A DNA stretch of 64,000 nucleotides from VYDC01 sp963667515 (GTDB lineage Bacteria > Chloroflexota > Dehalococcoidia > UBA2979), in NCBI GenBank assembly GCA_963667515.2, contig CAXXXY010000007.1, positions 256,639 to 320,638 of the forward strand. Direction: 5' to 3'. Shown in pieces: positions 36,013-44,718 of this stretch; within the stretch, counting starts at the first letter, position 1, and each line of letters begins with the position of its first letter. A program made the translations under genes and the position numbers. Under the pieces are notes generated by a model. The model was not told the DNA's origin. It saw only the letters and a program-made list of their open reading frames with translations, and did not search any database.

Positions 36013-37064
36013 CTGTAGTTCCCACGTAGGTTGTTGACAGGATGAGGGGCCTCGCCCGCTGCTGTGTGTGACAGCACGGCAGTAGCGAGGAGAGGACACC
36101 CTCATGGCCCATCGTAACGCGCGGCTGACGCCGCTGACCCGACTCGAGCTCGTGCGGGAAGTGGACGCCGGCTGGCCCCAGGCTGAGGTCGCTCGCCACT
36201 TCCGCGTCTCCCGCCACACCGTTGCCAAGTGGCTGGGGCGCTTCCGGGCGGAGGGAGCGGCAGGGCTCGAGGACCGCAGCTCCGCCCCGCGCGCGCATCC
36301 CCGGCGCACGCCGCCCGAGCTGGAGCGACGCATCTGCGCCGTGCGACGCACGCAGGGATTCGGGCCGCATCGCATCCAGTGGGCGCTCGGGGTCGCCCGC
36401 TCCACGGTCTACGCCGTGCTGCGGCGCCGCGGCCTCAACCGGCTCGACCGCCTGCACCGCGTCACCCGGGAGCCGGTCCGCTACGAGCACGACGCCCCCG
36501 GCGACCTGCTGCATCTCGACGTGAAGAAGCTCGGGCGCGTCCCCGAGGGCGGCGGCAAGCGAATGGCGCCTGGCTTCGCCGAGACGCGCTCCGGGCCGCA
36601 TTCGCGGCGTTCGCTGGGGCTGGAGTACCTACACGTCGCCGTCGACGACCACAGCCGTTACGCCTACGTCTCCGTCCTGCCCGACGAGCGTGGCGCGAGC
36701 TGCGCCGCCTTCCTCGAGCAGGCGCTCGCGGCCTTCCGCCGGCGTGGCGTGCGCGTGCGCCGGGTCCTGACCGACAACGCGAAGGCCTACACCGTCGCCC
36801 GCAGCTTCCACGGCGCCGCCGCTGCCGCAGACGTGCGGCTGTCGCACACGCGGCCCTACCGCCCGCAGACGAACGGCAAAGCCGAGCGTTTCATCCAGAT
36901 CCTGCAGAACGAGTGGACCTACGCCCGCCCCTACCGCTCCAACGCCGAGCGGCTGCGCCAGCTCCCACGCTGGCTCTACCGCTACAATCACCGCCGACCG
37001 CACGGCGGCGTCGGCGGGGCCGTCCCCGCCTCCCGCCTGTGAACAACCTTCCTGGGTAGTACAG
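36013..37064 (+). mobile_element. IS481-family insertion sequence, copy 4 (1052 bp, complete)
   Basis: It starts at TGTAGTTCCCACGTAGG and ends CCTGGGTAGTACA plus one base, with CTAG on both sides (36009-36012 and 37065-37068). The size is identical to copy 2. It sits between convergent genes (HTH regulator and SRAP protein) and disrupts neither. It is the reference copy for the family here. Confidence 0.94.
36104..37042 (+). CDS. IS481-family transposase, intact
   Basis: This 312-residue DDE transposase has the same sequence as that at 9334-10272. It has an N-terminal HTH (FRVSRHTVAKWLGRFRAEG), Asp in HVAVDDHSRYAYV, Asp in RVLTDNAKAYTV and Glu in QTNGKAERFIQIL. The 90-bp leader between the terminal repeat and the ATG holds the family's promoter and a GAGGAGAGGAC ribosome site. 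Confidence 0.94.
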   Translation: MAHRNARLTPLTRLELVREVDAGWPQAEVARHFRVSRHTVAKWLGRFRAEGAAGLEDRSSAPRAHPRRTPPELERRICAVRRTQGFGPHRIQWALGVARSTVYAVLRRRGLNRLDRLHRVTREPVRYEHDAPGDLLHLDVKKLGRVPEGGGKRMAPGFAETRSGPHSRRSLGLEYLHVAVDDHSRYAYVSVLPDERGASCAAFLEQALAAFRRRGVRVRRVLTDNAKAYTVARSFHGAAAAADVRLSHTRPYRPQTNGKAERFIQILQNEWTYARPYRSNAERLRQLPRWLYRYNHRRPHGGVGGAVPASRL

Positions 37065-37108
37065 CTAGCGCCGTCCGTCTGGCGCCCTCGACCCTCGACG
37101 CGGCGCCG

Positions 37109-37825
37109 CTAGAGCGAGAGCTGCTCGGCGGCGGGCTCCAGGCACGCCGGGTCGTCGTGGCGCACGGAGTTCACCCGGCCCGACACGGCCGTCGCGATCA
37201 GCAGCGCATCGGGCGCGGGGCGCAGCAGCGCGCTCAGGCGCTCGCGGTCGCGCTCGCCCGCGAAGAGCCAGTCGTCGACCGCGTCGGCGGGCAGCACGAC
37301 GGGCATGCGGTCGTGGATCGCCCCCACGGTGGCGTTGGCGTCCGTCGTGAGGATGGTGAACGTCGTCTCGGACGCGGGCGCCGTCCCCGCCTCGGCGCCC
37401 GGCGGGGGCGTCCACTCCTCGTAGAGCCCCGCGAAGAGCAGCAGGCCGCTGTCGGGCCGATGGAACCAGTGCGGGCGTCGCGCGTTCTTGCTGCCCGTCC
37501 ACTCGAAGAAGCCGTCGGCGGGCACGGCGCAGCGCCGGCGCGCGAAGGCCTCGCGGTACGCGGGCGCCCGCGCCGCGCTCTCCGCGCGCGCGTTGATCTG
37601 CGCGGCCGCGCGCCGGCGGTCGGGCGCCCCGGCGTTGACCAGGCCCCAGCGCGCGGGCAGCAGCTCGCGATCCTCGCGCGGCAGGCGCAGCAGCCAGTGC
37701 GGATCGGTGGGCGCGATGTTGTAGCGCGGCCGGTAGCGCTCCGCGTCGATCTGCTCGATCGGCACGCCGAGCTCCTGCGCCAGCCACTGGCGGTCGCTCG
37801 TGGTCAGCGTGAAGCGGCCGCACAT
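37109..37825 (-). CDS. SRAP-domain protein (YedK/HMCES family)
   Basis: This 238-residue protein begins MCGRF; after removal of Met the catalytic Cys2 becomes N-terminal, as the family requires. Conserved residues follow: YNIAPTD (Asn), RWGLVNAG, INARAESAA (Arg/Glu), RCAVPADGFFEWTG (Glu) and TDANATVGAIHDRMPVVL (His). SRAP proteins form a thiazolidine cross-link with abasic sites in single-stranded DNA and so protect them. It stands alone next to IS481 copy 4 and upstream of a damaged membrane protein gene. Confidence 0.93.
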   Translation of the reverse strand: MCGRFTLTTSDRQWLAQELGVPIEQIDAERYRPRYNIAPTDPHWLLRLPREDRELLPARWGLVNAGAPDRRRAAAQINARAESAARAPAYREAFARRRCAVPADGFFEWTGSKNARRPHWFHRPDSGLLLFAGLYEEWTPPPGAEAGTAPASETTFTILTTDANATVGAIHDRMPVVLPADAVDDWLFAGERDRERLSALLRPAPDALLIATAVSGRVNSVRHDDPACLEPAAEQLSL

Positions 37826-37841
37826 CCGCGCGCGGCCTCTC

Positions 37842-38502
37842 CTACAGCAGCACGACGCCGAGGGCGACGAGCGCCGGCAGCGCGAACCAGACGAGCGCAG
37901 TGAGCACCAGTGCGACCGTCGCGATCGCGACGCTCCCGTCCTCGGGCACGTCGCCGGCCTCGCCGATCGTCTTCCACAGCGCGGCCAGCGGCGTGGCGAG
38001 CAGGCCCTGCGAGCGGCGCCGCGCCAGGCCTGCGCCGCGCAGCAGCGCCCACGACAGCCCCAGGAAGAGCAGCAGCGGCGCGATCGCGGCCGGCGGCAGC
38101 ACGCGCCCGCTGAGCGAGATCGCGCCCGCCTGCTGCCCCAGCGAGGCGAGCGCCGGGATCGCGGCGCCCACTCCCAGCAGCACCGGCGCGCCGCCGCCGC
38201 CGCCCCCGAAGGCCGGGGCGATGCGCCCCAGCTCGACGCGCGCCCGACACAGCGGCGCGCGAGCGGGCTCGCCCGGGGCGCACTGCGCCTCCCCGCTGCG
38301 CGTAGAGCGCGACCAGCCGCTGCACGACGCCGTGGACGTGGGAGCGCACCATGTAGGCGGCGACGAACTCGATGGCGGGGCTCGCGAGCGCCAGCGCGCG
38401 CTCCGCCGCCGCCGGGCTGCCCGCGAGCAGCCGCCGCGTGCGATCGAGCTGGCTCGTCAGCTCGTCGATCAGCAGCTCGTCCGGGCGCCGGCCCTCGGTC
38501 AT
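37842..38502 (-). pseudogene. Unrecognised membrane protein, frameshifted
   Basis: From the ATG at 38502 the first part (DELLIDELTSQLDRTRRLLA; AIEFVAAYMVRSHVHGVVQR) is soluble and helical. The second part, in another frame, carries three or four membrane segments (VLLGVGAAIPALASL; AIAPLLLFLGLSWALL; IATVALVLTALVWFALPALV) to the stop at 37842. The frame change falls near 38290 at a GGGG run; removing one G gives one continuous frame. It could be an indel in the sequence or a real lesion. The family is not recognised. Confidence 0.5.
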
Positions 38503-38680
38503 CTCGCTCCCCGCCCGTGCCAGCGGCAGTGTAGCGCCGCCGCTCCGCGGCCCCCTGCGGCGGCCCTGCGCGGTGCCGCCGCGTGGAGCGTCCCCCGCGC
38601 GCCTCGGCCCTCGCTTGGCTGCTCCCTCGCGCGCCGCCCCCGTGCGTGGCAGGCTGCGCCGGGTGAATGGGGGTGCGCGA

Positions 38681-39586
38681 TGGTGAAGGCGGTTCCCGGC
38701 GAGCGGCGCGGCTTCGCGCACACGCAGCACGGCAACATCGAGTACCGCGAGCGCGGCAGCGGGCCCACGCTGGTGATGCTGCACAACACCCCGTACTCCT
38801 CGGCGCGCTACTCGGCGCTGATGCCGGCGCTGGAGGACGCGTTGCACTGCGTCGCGATCTCCACGCCGGGCTACGGCGAGTCCGACCGGCCGCCCACGCC
38901 CTACGAAAGGGACTTATACGCCTAAGCTGCCATAAGTCCCCTACGAAACGGTCGAGGAGTTCGCGCGCGCCTTTATCCGGGTCTTCGACGACCTCGGCAT
39001 CGAGCGCGCGCACCTCTACGGCGCGCAGACCGGCTCGCAGGTCGCGATGTCGCTGGCCGCCGACTACCCCGAGCGCGTCGAGCGGCTGGTGCTGGAGGAG
39101 CCGTTCCACTGGGGGACGCCCGCGCGCCGCGAGGCGCACCTGCGTCGCCACCGCTACTACCCGCCGCGGCCGGACGGCGGCCACCTCGTCGAGATCTGGA
39201 AGCGACGCGGCGGCGACCGGCCGGGCACCGACCTGAAGAAGCTCTCGGCGATGATGCTCGACTACCTCAGCGTCAACGACGACGAGGGCGTGGAGGAGCT
39301 CTACGGCGGCATGGGCTGGGAGGGCGCGGGCCCCAACGCGATGACGACGTGGGAGACCTGGGAGCAGGTGCAGCGCATCCAGGCGCCGATGCTGGTGATG
39401 CACGGCACGGCCAGCGAGCTGGGCCGCTCGCACGAGAAGTTCCTGGAGCTGATCCCGAACGCCCGCGGCATCCGCCCGCCCTCCGGGCGGGACGGCGACA
39501 GCTCGATCGCGCCGCAGCTCTGGGACCCGAGCGCCGACCTCGAGCTGTGGGCCCGCGAGGTGAAGCGCTTCCTGCTGGAGGGCTAG
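38681..39586 (+). pseudogene. Alpha/beta hydrolase interrupted by a 40-bp palindromic insertion
   Basis: The frame opens at the ATG at 38681 (HGNIEYRERGSGPTLVMLHN) and runs to PPTPYE. It is broken by an insertion, then resumes in another frame as TVEEFARAFIRVFDDLGIER to the stop at 39586. Deleting the 40 bp at 38909-38948 (insert plus one target copy) restores a single frame that aligns end to end with the intact paralog at 54053-54898. The nucleophile elbow reads GAQTGS instead of GxSxG, as in that paralog. It is inactive as it stands. Confidence 0.85.
38901..38948. repeat. 32-bp palindromic insertion with 8-bp target duplication
   Basis: CTACGAAA occurs at 38901-38908 and again at 38941-38948. 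Between them lie 32 bp beginning GGGACTTAT and ending ATAAGTCCC, a perfect 9-bp inverted repeat around 14 bp. This looks like the footprint left by imprecise excision of a transposon with 8-bp target duplication, or like a minimal insertion element. Confidence 0.75.
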
Positions 39587-39763
39587 CGCGCTGACGCAGC
39601 CCGCCCCCGCGCCCGATCCGCCGCTCCACGCCGAGGTCGCCGCCGTCCTCGACGAGTGCTTCACACGCTGGAGATGAGCGTAGCAGCCGAGGAGTAGCGG
39701 GGCGCCGAGGGCGCGGTCCGCGGCCGGCTCGGCGCTCCGCCGAGCGGAGGCAGGAGCGCCCCG
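39587..39763. other. Intergenic region with nested inverted repeats
   Basis: TAGCGGGGCGC (39695-39705) pairs perfectly with GCGCCCCGCTA (39756-39766). Inside lies a second hairpin, CTCGGCG-CTC-CGCCGAG (39728-39744). The right arm covers the stop codon of the SnoaL-like gene. The structure sits between convergent genes, so a bidirectional terminator is possible, though there is no T-run. A short stub frame starting at 39592 (QPAPAPDPPLHAEVAAVLDE) may be the remains of a gene. Confidence 0.45.
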
Positions 39764-40210
39764 CTAGCGCCAGCGCAGGACGCTCCACGCCTCCTCGATC
39801 TGGCCGCCCACGATGCGCAGCGTCAGCAGCCCGTCCGCGCTCATGCGCCGGCCGGTGCCCGGCCGCCCGCAGAACGTGCCGATGTGCGTGCCCTCGAAGC
39901 GGACGTGGGCGACCACCCGGTCGCCGCTCTCGCTGATGCGCTGGATCGACATGACGCTCTCCTCGAACGCGCTGTAGTCGACGGGGTTGAGCGCGCGCGC
40001 CGCGTGGTGCGGGCAGAGATCGCGCGCCGGGCCGAAGACCCGGAAGCTCGGCGCGAACAGCCGCTCGACGCCGGCGCTCTGCGCCTCGGCGTCCGGCTCC
40101 GCGGCCAGCGCGATCGCCTCGCGCGCGACATCGATGCGGGAGGCGGGGACGACCGGCGCCGCCGGGACCTCGATGCTCGTGCGCTCTCGCGTCGCCGTCG
40201 CCTGTGTCAT
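39764..40210 (-). CDS. SnoaL-like/NTF2-fold protein
   Basis: This 148-residue protein has an N-terminal variable segment and then an NTF2-like fold (VERLFAPSFRVFGPARDL; VMSIQRISESGDRVVAHVRF; GTHIGTFCGRPGTGRRMSAD; GLLTLRIVGGQIEEAWSVL), as in the SnoaL/ester-cyclase family. Such proteins act as small-molecule cyclases or isomerases or as binding proteins; no function can be assigned. GGAGGTG lies 4 bases before the ATG. It is transcribed in the same direction as the two-component genes but about 230 bp downstream of them. Confidence 0.7.
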   Translation of the reverse strand: MTQATATRERTSIEVPAAPVVPASRIDVAREAIALAAEPDAEAQSAGVERLFAPSFRVFGPARDLCPHHAARALNPVDYSAFEESVMSIQRISESGDRVVAHVRFEGTHIGTFCGRPGTGRRMSADGLLTLRIVGGQIEEAWSVLRWR

Positions 40211-40442
40211 CTCGCACCTCCGCCGTCCATGGGGCGCCGGCCGCTCTCGCCGTCTGCGCCTGCCGTGGGGAGAGCTTCGCCCTCGCGGAGGTGCCGCCGC
40301 GTCGCCCGAGGGGTCGCGAGCCGCCCGAAGCCGGCCGACCCGGCGCTCGGCCGGCGGCACGACGGCGCGTCGGCCGGATGGGGGACGAGGCGCGGTGGGG
40401 AGGAGACGGGGCCCGCGTGCGGGACGGTGGGGGCGCGGGCGA

Positions 40443-41102
40443 CTAGAGCTTGATCAGCCCCTGCTGGAGCGCCTTCGTCACCGCCTCGGTGCGTCCGTTG
40501 GCGTCGAGCTTGGTGAAGATGCGCGCCACGTAGGTCTTGACCGTGCTCTCGGAGAGGTGGAGCGAGGCGGCGATCTCCTTGTTGGCGCGGCCCTGCGCCA
40601 ACTCGCCCAGCACCTCCAGCTCGCGCTCGGAGAGGGCGGGGCCCACCGCCTCGCCGCGCTCGTGCTACGCTACGCGCTCCAGCACGCGCGCGGTCACGCT
40701 CGGCTCCACCACCGAGTCGCCGGCGTGCACCGCTCGGATCGCGCGGAACAGCTCCTCGCGCGAGGCGTCCTTCAGCAGGAAGCCGCGGGCGCCGGCCTCG
40801 ATCGCCTCGAAGATGTACTCGTCGGTGTCGAAGGTGGTCAGCACGATGAACTGCAGCTCGGGCATCGTCGCGCGCAGCCGGCGCATCGCCTCCACGCCGT
40901 CTATGCGCGGCATGCGCAGATCCATCAGCACGAGGTCGGGCTGGATCGAGGGGGCGCGCTCCACCGCCTCCTGCCCGTCGGCGGCGCGGCCCACAACCTC
41001 GATGTCGTCCTGCCGCTCGAGCAGAGCGGCGATGCCGTCGCGCACCACCGTGTGGTCGTCGACGATCATCACGCGAATCGGCACCGCCGGGGCCTCGGCC
41101 AT
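40443..41102 (-). pseudogene. NarL/FixJ-type response regulator with in-frame TAG in the linker
   Basis: The receiver domain (MIVDDHTVVRDGI; phospho-Asp in LVLMDLRMPRIDG; LLKDASREELF) ends at a TAG at 40665-40667. After the stop, in the same frame, comes a complete LuxR-type HTH (LSERELEVLGELAQGRANKE; HLSESTVKTYVARI). The nonsense codon falls in the interdomain linker. If it is read as a stop, the regulator lacks its DNA-binding domain, unless the downstream part is initiated separately at 40646 (GTG). It pairs with the histidine kinase encoded just upstream. Confidence 0.8.
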
Positions 41103-41207
41103 CGCCTCCGCCGTTCACGTGCCCGCTGCGGCGTCCTCTGAGGCGCCCGCCGGGGCCGATGGTAGCGCGCCGCGCGCGCCGGTGGATGCGGCCGCGAGCG
41201 CGCCAGC

Positions 41208-43586
41208 TCAGCTCGCCGGGATCACCGCCTCCACGAGCGTGCCGCCGCCCCCCCCGGGGCCGACCTCCACCGAGCCGAAGAGCTGCCGCGCGCGCTGCCG
41301 CATCCCGCCGAGGCCGAAGCCGCCGCCGTCCTCGCGCCGCGGGTCCTCGCGCCGGCCGCCGGCATCGGCGCCGACGCCGACGGCCGCGCCGGGAGCGAAT
41401 CCGCGCCCGTCGTCGCGCACGCGCAGCCGCACCTCGCCGGGGAGGTAGGCGACCTCCACCTCCACGCTCGACGCGCCGGCGTGCTTGCGCACGTTCGTCA
41501 GCGCCTCCTGCCCGATGCGCAGCAGCGCCGTCTGCGCGTCGCGGCTGAGCGCGCGCGGCCGGCCGGAGACGACGAGCCGCGCCGCCTCCGGTCCGCTCGC
41601 GAGGAAGCGCGCGAGCTCGCGGTCGAGCGCCTCGTCCAGCGAGTTCGCCACCATGTGCTCGGGCAGCAGGTTCCACACCGAGCGGCGCGCGTCCTGCAGG
41701 CACTCGCGCGCCAGGTCGCGCGCGCGGTTGAGGTGGGCGAGCGCCGCCTCGGGGTCGTCCGCCAGCGCGTCCTCCATCGCCTCCATCTGCAGCACGATCG
41801 CGGTCAGCCCCTGCGCGAGCGTGTCGTGGATCTCGCGCGCGAAGCGATTGCGCTCCTCCAGCACCGCGAGGTCCTGGCTCTGCTCGAAGAGCCGCGCGTT
41901 CTCGATCGCGACAGCGAGCTGATCCGCGAAGGTCTCGGCGGTGAAGCGGTCGGCGTCGTCGAAGGCGGCGGGCTGCGGGCTGCGGATGTCGAGCACGCCG
42001 ACCACCAGCGCGCCCGCGCCGATCGGGACGGCCAACTCGCTGCGCGAGCCGTCGCCGGGTGTCGTCGCGCCGGCGGGCTCCGCGCGTAGATCGTCGATCA
42101 CCACGCACTCGCCGGCCGCCGCCGCGCGTCCCACCGCGCCCTCGCCGGGCGCGTAGCGCCGCTGCGCGGGCGGCTCGCCCTCCGCGACCGGGCCGGCGGG
42201 GGAGCCGGCGACGAGGTCGCCCGACTCATCGTCGGCGAGGTAGACCTCGACGGCGGTGTAGCCGAACGCCTCGCGCAGCCGCTCGCCGACGGCGGGCAGC
42301 AGCGCGTCGAGGCGGGTCAGCGACCCGATCTGTTGCGCCACGTCGGCCACGGCCAGCGCGCGTTGGTTCAGCTCGCGCAGCTCCTCGCCGCGCTGCGCCG
42401 CCTCCTCGTAGAGGCGCCGGTTCTCGGCGGTGCGCTCCTCCACGCAGCGCTCCAGCGAGGCGTACGAGTCGGCCAGCGCGTCGGCCATCGCGTTGAAGCG
42501 GCCGCCCAGCGCGGCCAGCTCCTCGTCCGTGTCGGTGTCCACGCGGTGCGCGAGATCGCCGGCGGCGATGCGGTCGGCGCCCTCGGCGAGCCGCTCCAGC
42601 GGCCGGAGCATCCGCCGCACTACCACCCACAGCAGCATCCCGGAGAGCGCCCCGCCCAGGGCCAGCACCAGCAGCGCGATGCGCCCCGTGCGTCGGATGG
42701 GCGCCACCACCTCGTCCCACGACTCCTCGGTGACGACCCCCCAGCCGGTGCCGACGACCGGCGCGAAGCCGGAGATCGTCTTCTCGCCCTGGCTCCCCGG
42801 GCCGACCGCTGCGCCCGTCTGCCCGTCCACCGCGGCGCGTACCGACGCGAGCTCCGTGAGCGGCTGCCCGACCAGCGCGGGGTCGCGGTGGTAGATGACG
42901 CGCCCGCCCTCGTCGACGAGGAACGCCGAGCCGCTGGAGCCGGTCCGCAGCTCGGCGACGGCCGCGAGCAGCGGCGCGTCGAGCGAGATGCCGCCCGCGA
43001 GCACCGCGGCCAGCTCCCCACGGACGAGCACCGGCACCGCGACCACGATGAAGTCGACGCCGGTGAAGGGGTCGCGGAAGACGCTGGAGAGCGCGGCGCG
43101 CCGCTCCCCCGCGACCACGCGCAGCTGCAAGCGATCGGGGAACTGCAGCCACTGCGGCAGCAGCGCGAGCCACGGCGGGTCGGTGGCGACGACGACGCCC
43201 TCCGCGTCGTAGGCGAGCAGGCCGATGTCGAAGCTCTGGAGCTGGCCGCCCCGCGCGCTCGCGAGCAGCGACCGGATCGAGCCCGCGCCACCGTCGCGCA
43301 GCTGCGGGGCGCCCGCCAGCTCCTCCAGCGGCTCCGGGAGGGCGGCGAGCCGGTCGGCGAGGCGGCCCGCCGTCACCCGCGCGAGCTCCGAGTCGCGCCG
43401 CTTCACCACCTCCTCGGCGACTCGGTCGACGGCCAGCAGCCCGCCCACGGCGACCACCACCAGCACGACGACGAAGGGCGCCAGCGCGGCGATCAGGCTC
43501 TTGCCGAGCAGGCTCCGCCACGGGCGCCAGCCCCGCCAGCCGCGCGAGCCACGACCGCCGTGGCGGCGCTCAGTCGAGGGCGCCAC
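41208..43586 (-). CDS. Sensor histidine kinase (dCache-HAMP-GAF-HisKA_3)
   Basis: This 792-residue membrane kinase has TM1 at about residues 30-48 (AALAPFVVVLVVVAVGGLL) and an extracytoplasmic dCache-like sensor (DPPWLALLPQW, FRDPFTGVDFIVVAVPV, GSAFLVDEGGRVIYHRD). TM2 is at about 300 (IALLVLALGGALSGMLLW), followed by HAMP, coiled coil and a GAF domain. The HisKA_3 phospho-acceptor is in ERNRFAREIHDTLAQGL, and the HATPase has ALTNVRKHAG and RDDGRGF. This is NarX/LiaS-type architecture. The GTG at 43586 overlaps the end of the substrate-binding-protein gene, so both are translated together; the response regulator follows 105 bases after the stop. Confidence 0.87.
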   Translation of the reverse strand: MAPSTERRHGGRGSRGWRGWRPWRSLLGKSLIAALAPFVVVLVVVAVGGLLAVDRVAEEVVKRRDSELARVTAGRLADRLAALPEPLEELAGAPQLRDGGAGSIRSLLASARGGQLQSFDIGLLAYDAEGVVVATDPPWLALLPQWLQFPDRLQLRVVAGERRAALSSVFRDPFTGVDFIVVAVPVLVRGELAAVLAGGISLDAPLLAAVAELRTGSSGSAFLVDEGGRVIYHRDPALVGQPLTELASVRAAVDGQTGAAVGPGSQGEKTISGFAPVVGTGWGVVTEESWDEVVAPIRRTGRIALLVLALGGALSGMLLWVVVRRMLRPLERLAEGADRIAAGDLAHRVDTDTDEELAALGGRFNAMADALADSYASLERCVEERTAENRRLYEEAAQRGEELRELNQRALAVADVAQQIGSLTRLDALLPAVGERLREAFGYTAVEVYLADDESGDLVAGSPAGPVAEGEPPAQRRYAPGEGAVGRAAAAGECVVIDDLRAEPAGATTPGDGSRSELAVPIGAGALVVGVLDIRSPQPAAFDDADRFTAETFADQLAVAIENARLFEQSQDLAVLEERNRFAREIHDTLAQGLTAIVLQMEAMEDALADDPEAALAHLNRARDLARECLQDARRSVWNLLPEHMVANSLDEALDRELARFLASGPEAARLVVSGRPRALSRDAQTALLRIGQEALTNVRKHAGASSVEVEVAYLPGEVRLRVRDDGRGFAPGAAVGVGADAGGRREDPRREDGGGFGLGGMRQRARQLFGSVEVGPGGGGGTLVEAVIPAS

Positions 43587-44604
43587 TGGCGTAGATCCGG
43601 TCCACGAACGAGGGGTCGTAGACCTCGGCCACCTCCACCGCCGCGTCCAGCGAGCCGAACTCCAGCAGCAGGTCCGCCACCGGCTGCCACTGCTCGATGC
43701 TGCCGCGGCCGATCCCGTCGGGGCGGTCGGCGGCCCGCAGATCCGTCTCCAGCAGGAAGCTCTGGTGGTCGCGGTCCGCGTCCACCGCGAAGCGCAGCGT
43801 GATCTCCACGTCCTCGTCGATGTGCCCCGCCGCGTAGAGGGCGCCGCGCAGCGTGGCGCGCAGGAAGCGCGTCGCGAGCTCCGGCTGCTCGGCGAGTAGC
43901 GCCTCGTGCGCGACGAGCGTGAGTCCGAGCGTCGGCACGCCGAGCTCGTGCGGGTCGAGCACCCGCGCGTCCACCCCCTGCCGGCGCAGCGTGTCGGGCT
44001 CGTTGTTGATGAAGACGGGGTAGACATCGATCTCGCCCGTCAGGAAGCGGTCGAGCTCTCCGAAGCCGATGCGGACGAACTCGGCGTCCTCGATCGAGAG
44101 CCCGGCGCTCGCCAGCAGCGCCAACAGCTCGGGCGGCGGGGTGGACGAGGTGTTGCCGATGGTCGCGCCGGCGAAGTCCGCGGGCGTGGCGATGCCCAAG
44201 CCCGCCGCCACGACGTAGCCGCGGTCGCCGCGCTGGCCGAACAGCGCGACGGCGCGGATCGGCAGCTCGCGGTTGCGCGTGTCGCGGCTGCCCTTCAGGC
44301 CCAGCAGCCCGGGCGCGGTGGCGGTCGTGAAGTCGATCTCGCGGGCCTCCAGCAGATCGATGTGCGCGGCGCGGCCCGGCGAGTGCCGGATCTCGACGGC
44401 GAGATCCTCGTCCTCGTAGAAGCCTTTCGCGTCGGCGACGTAGACCGCGACGAAGGGGAGGCTCGCCTGCGGGCTGAAGCCCGCCATGAAGACGACCTCG
44501 TCGCGGTCGTCGCCGCGGGCGAGGATCAGCGCGGCGAGCAGCGCCAGGGCGGCGAGCCCCACGGGCGCGGCGCCGAGGAGCCCACGGCGACCGACGGTGC
44601 GCAT
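43570..44604 (-). CDS. NMT1/THI5/SsuA-like substrate-binding protein
   Basis: This 344-residue periplasmic-type binding protein has an N-terminal anchor (GLLGAAPVGLAALALLAALIL) and the NMT1/SsuA signatures FVAVYVADAKGFYEDEDLAVEI, then SPGRAAHIDLLEAREIDFTT, YVVAAGLGIATPADFAGATI and FGELDRFLTGEIDVYPVFINN. Relatives bind thiamine-pyrimidine precursors, alkanesulfonates or nitrate. No ABC permease or ATPase gene is adjacent. Instead the gene overlaps a sensor kinase with an extracytoplasmic domain, so it probably presents a ligand to the kinase in a three-component signalling system. The overlap is about 17 bp. Confidence 0.83.
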   Translation of the reverse strand: MRTVGRRGLLGAAPVGLAALALLAALILARGDDRDEVVFMAGFSPQASLPFVAVYVADAKGFYEDEDLAVEIRHSPGRAAHIDLLEAREIDFTTATAPGLLGLKGSRDTRNRELPIRAVALFGQRGDRGYVVAAGLGIATPADFAGATIGNTSSTPPPELLALLASAGLSIEDAEFVRIGFGELDRFLTGEIDVYPVFINNEPDTLRRQGVDARVLDPHELGVPTLGLTLVAHEALLAEQPELATRFLRATLRGALYAAGHIDEDVEITLRFAVDADRDHQSFLLETDLRAADRPDGIGRGSIEQWQPVADLLLEFGSLDAAVEVAEVYDPSFVDRIYASGALD

Positions 44605-44718
44605 GCCGATGAGTCTGCCACAGGCTGCTCGCGCGCGGCCGAGTGTCGCCCGAAGCGCCGACGCGCCGTCGACCGAATCGCCGACGCCGTGGGCGGCGGG
44701 GGGCGCGACGATCGTGGC

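Noticed and set aside
40665..40667. TAG in the response regulator as pyrrolysine
   Set aside because: TAG is a common stop in this window, the site is an interdomain linker, and no Pyl gene is seen; a nonsense mutation is simpler.
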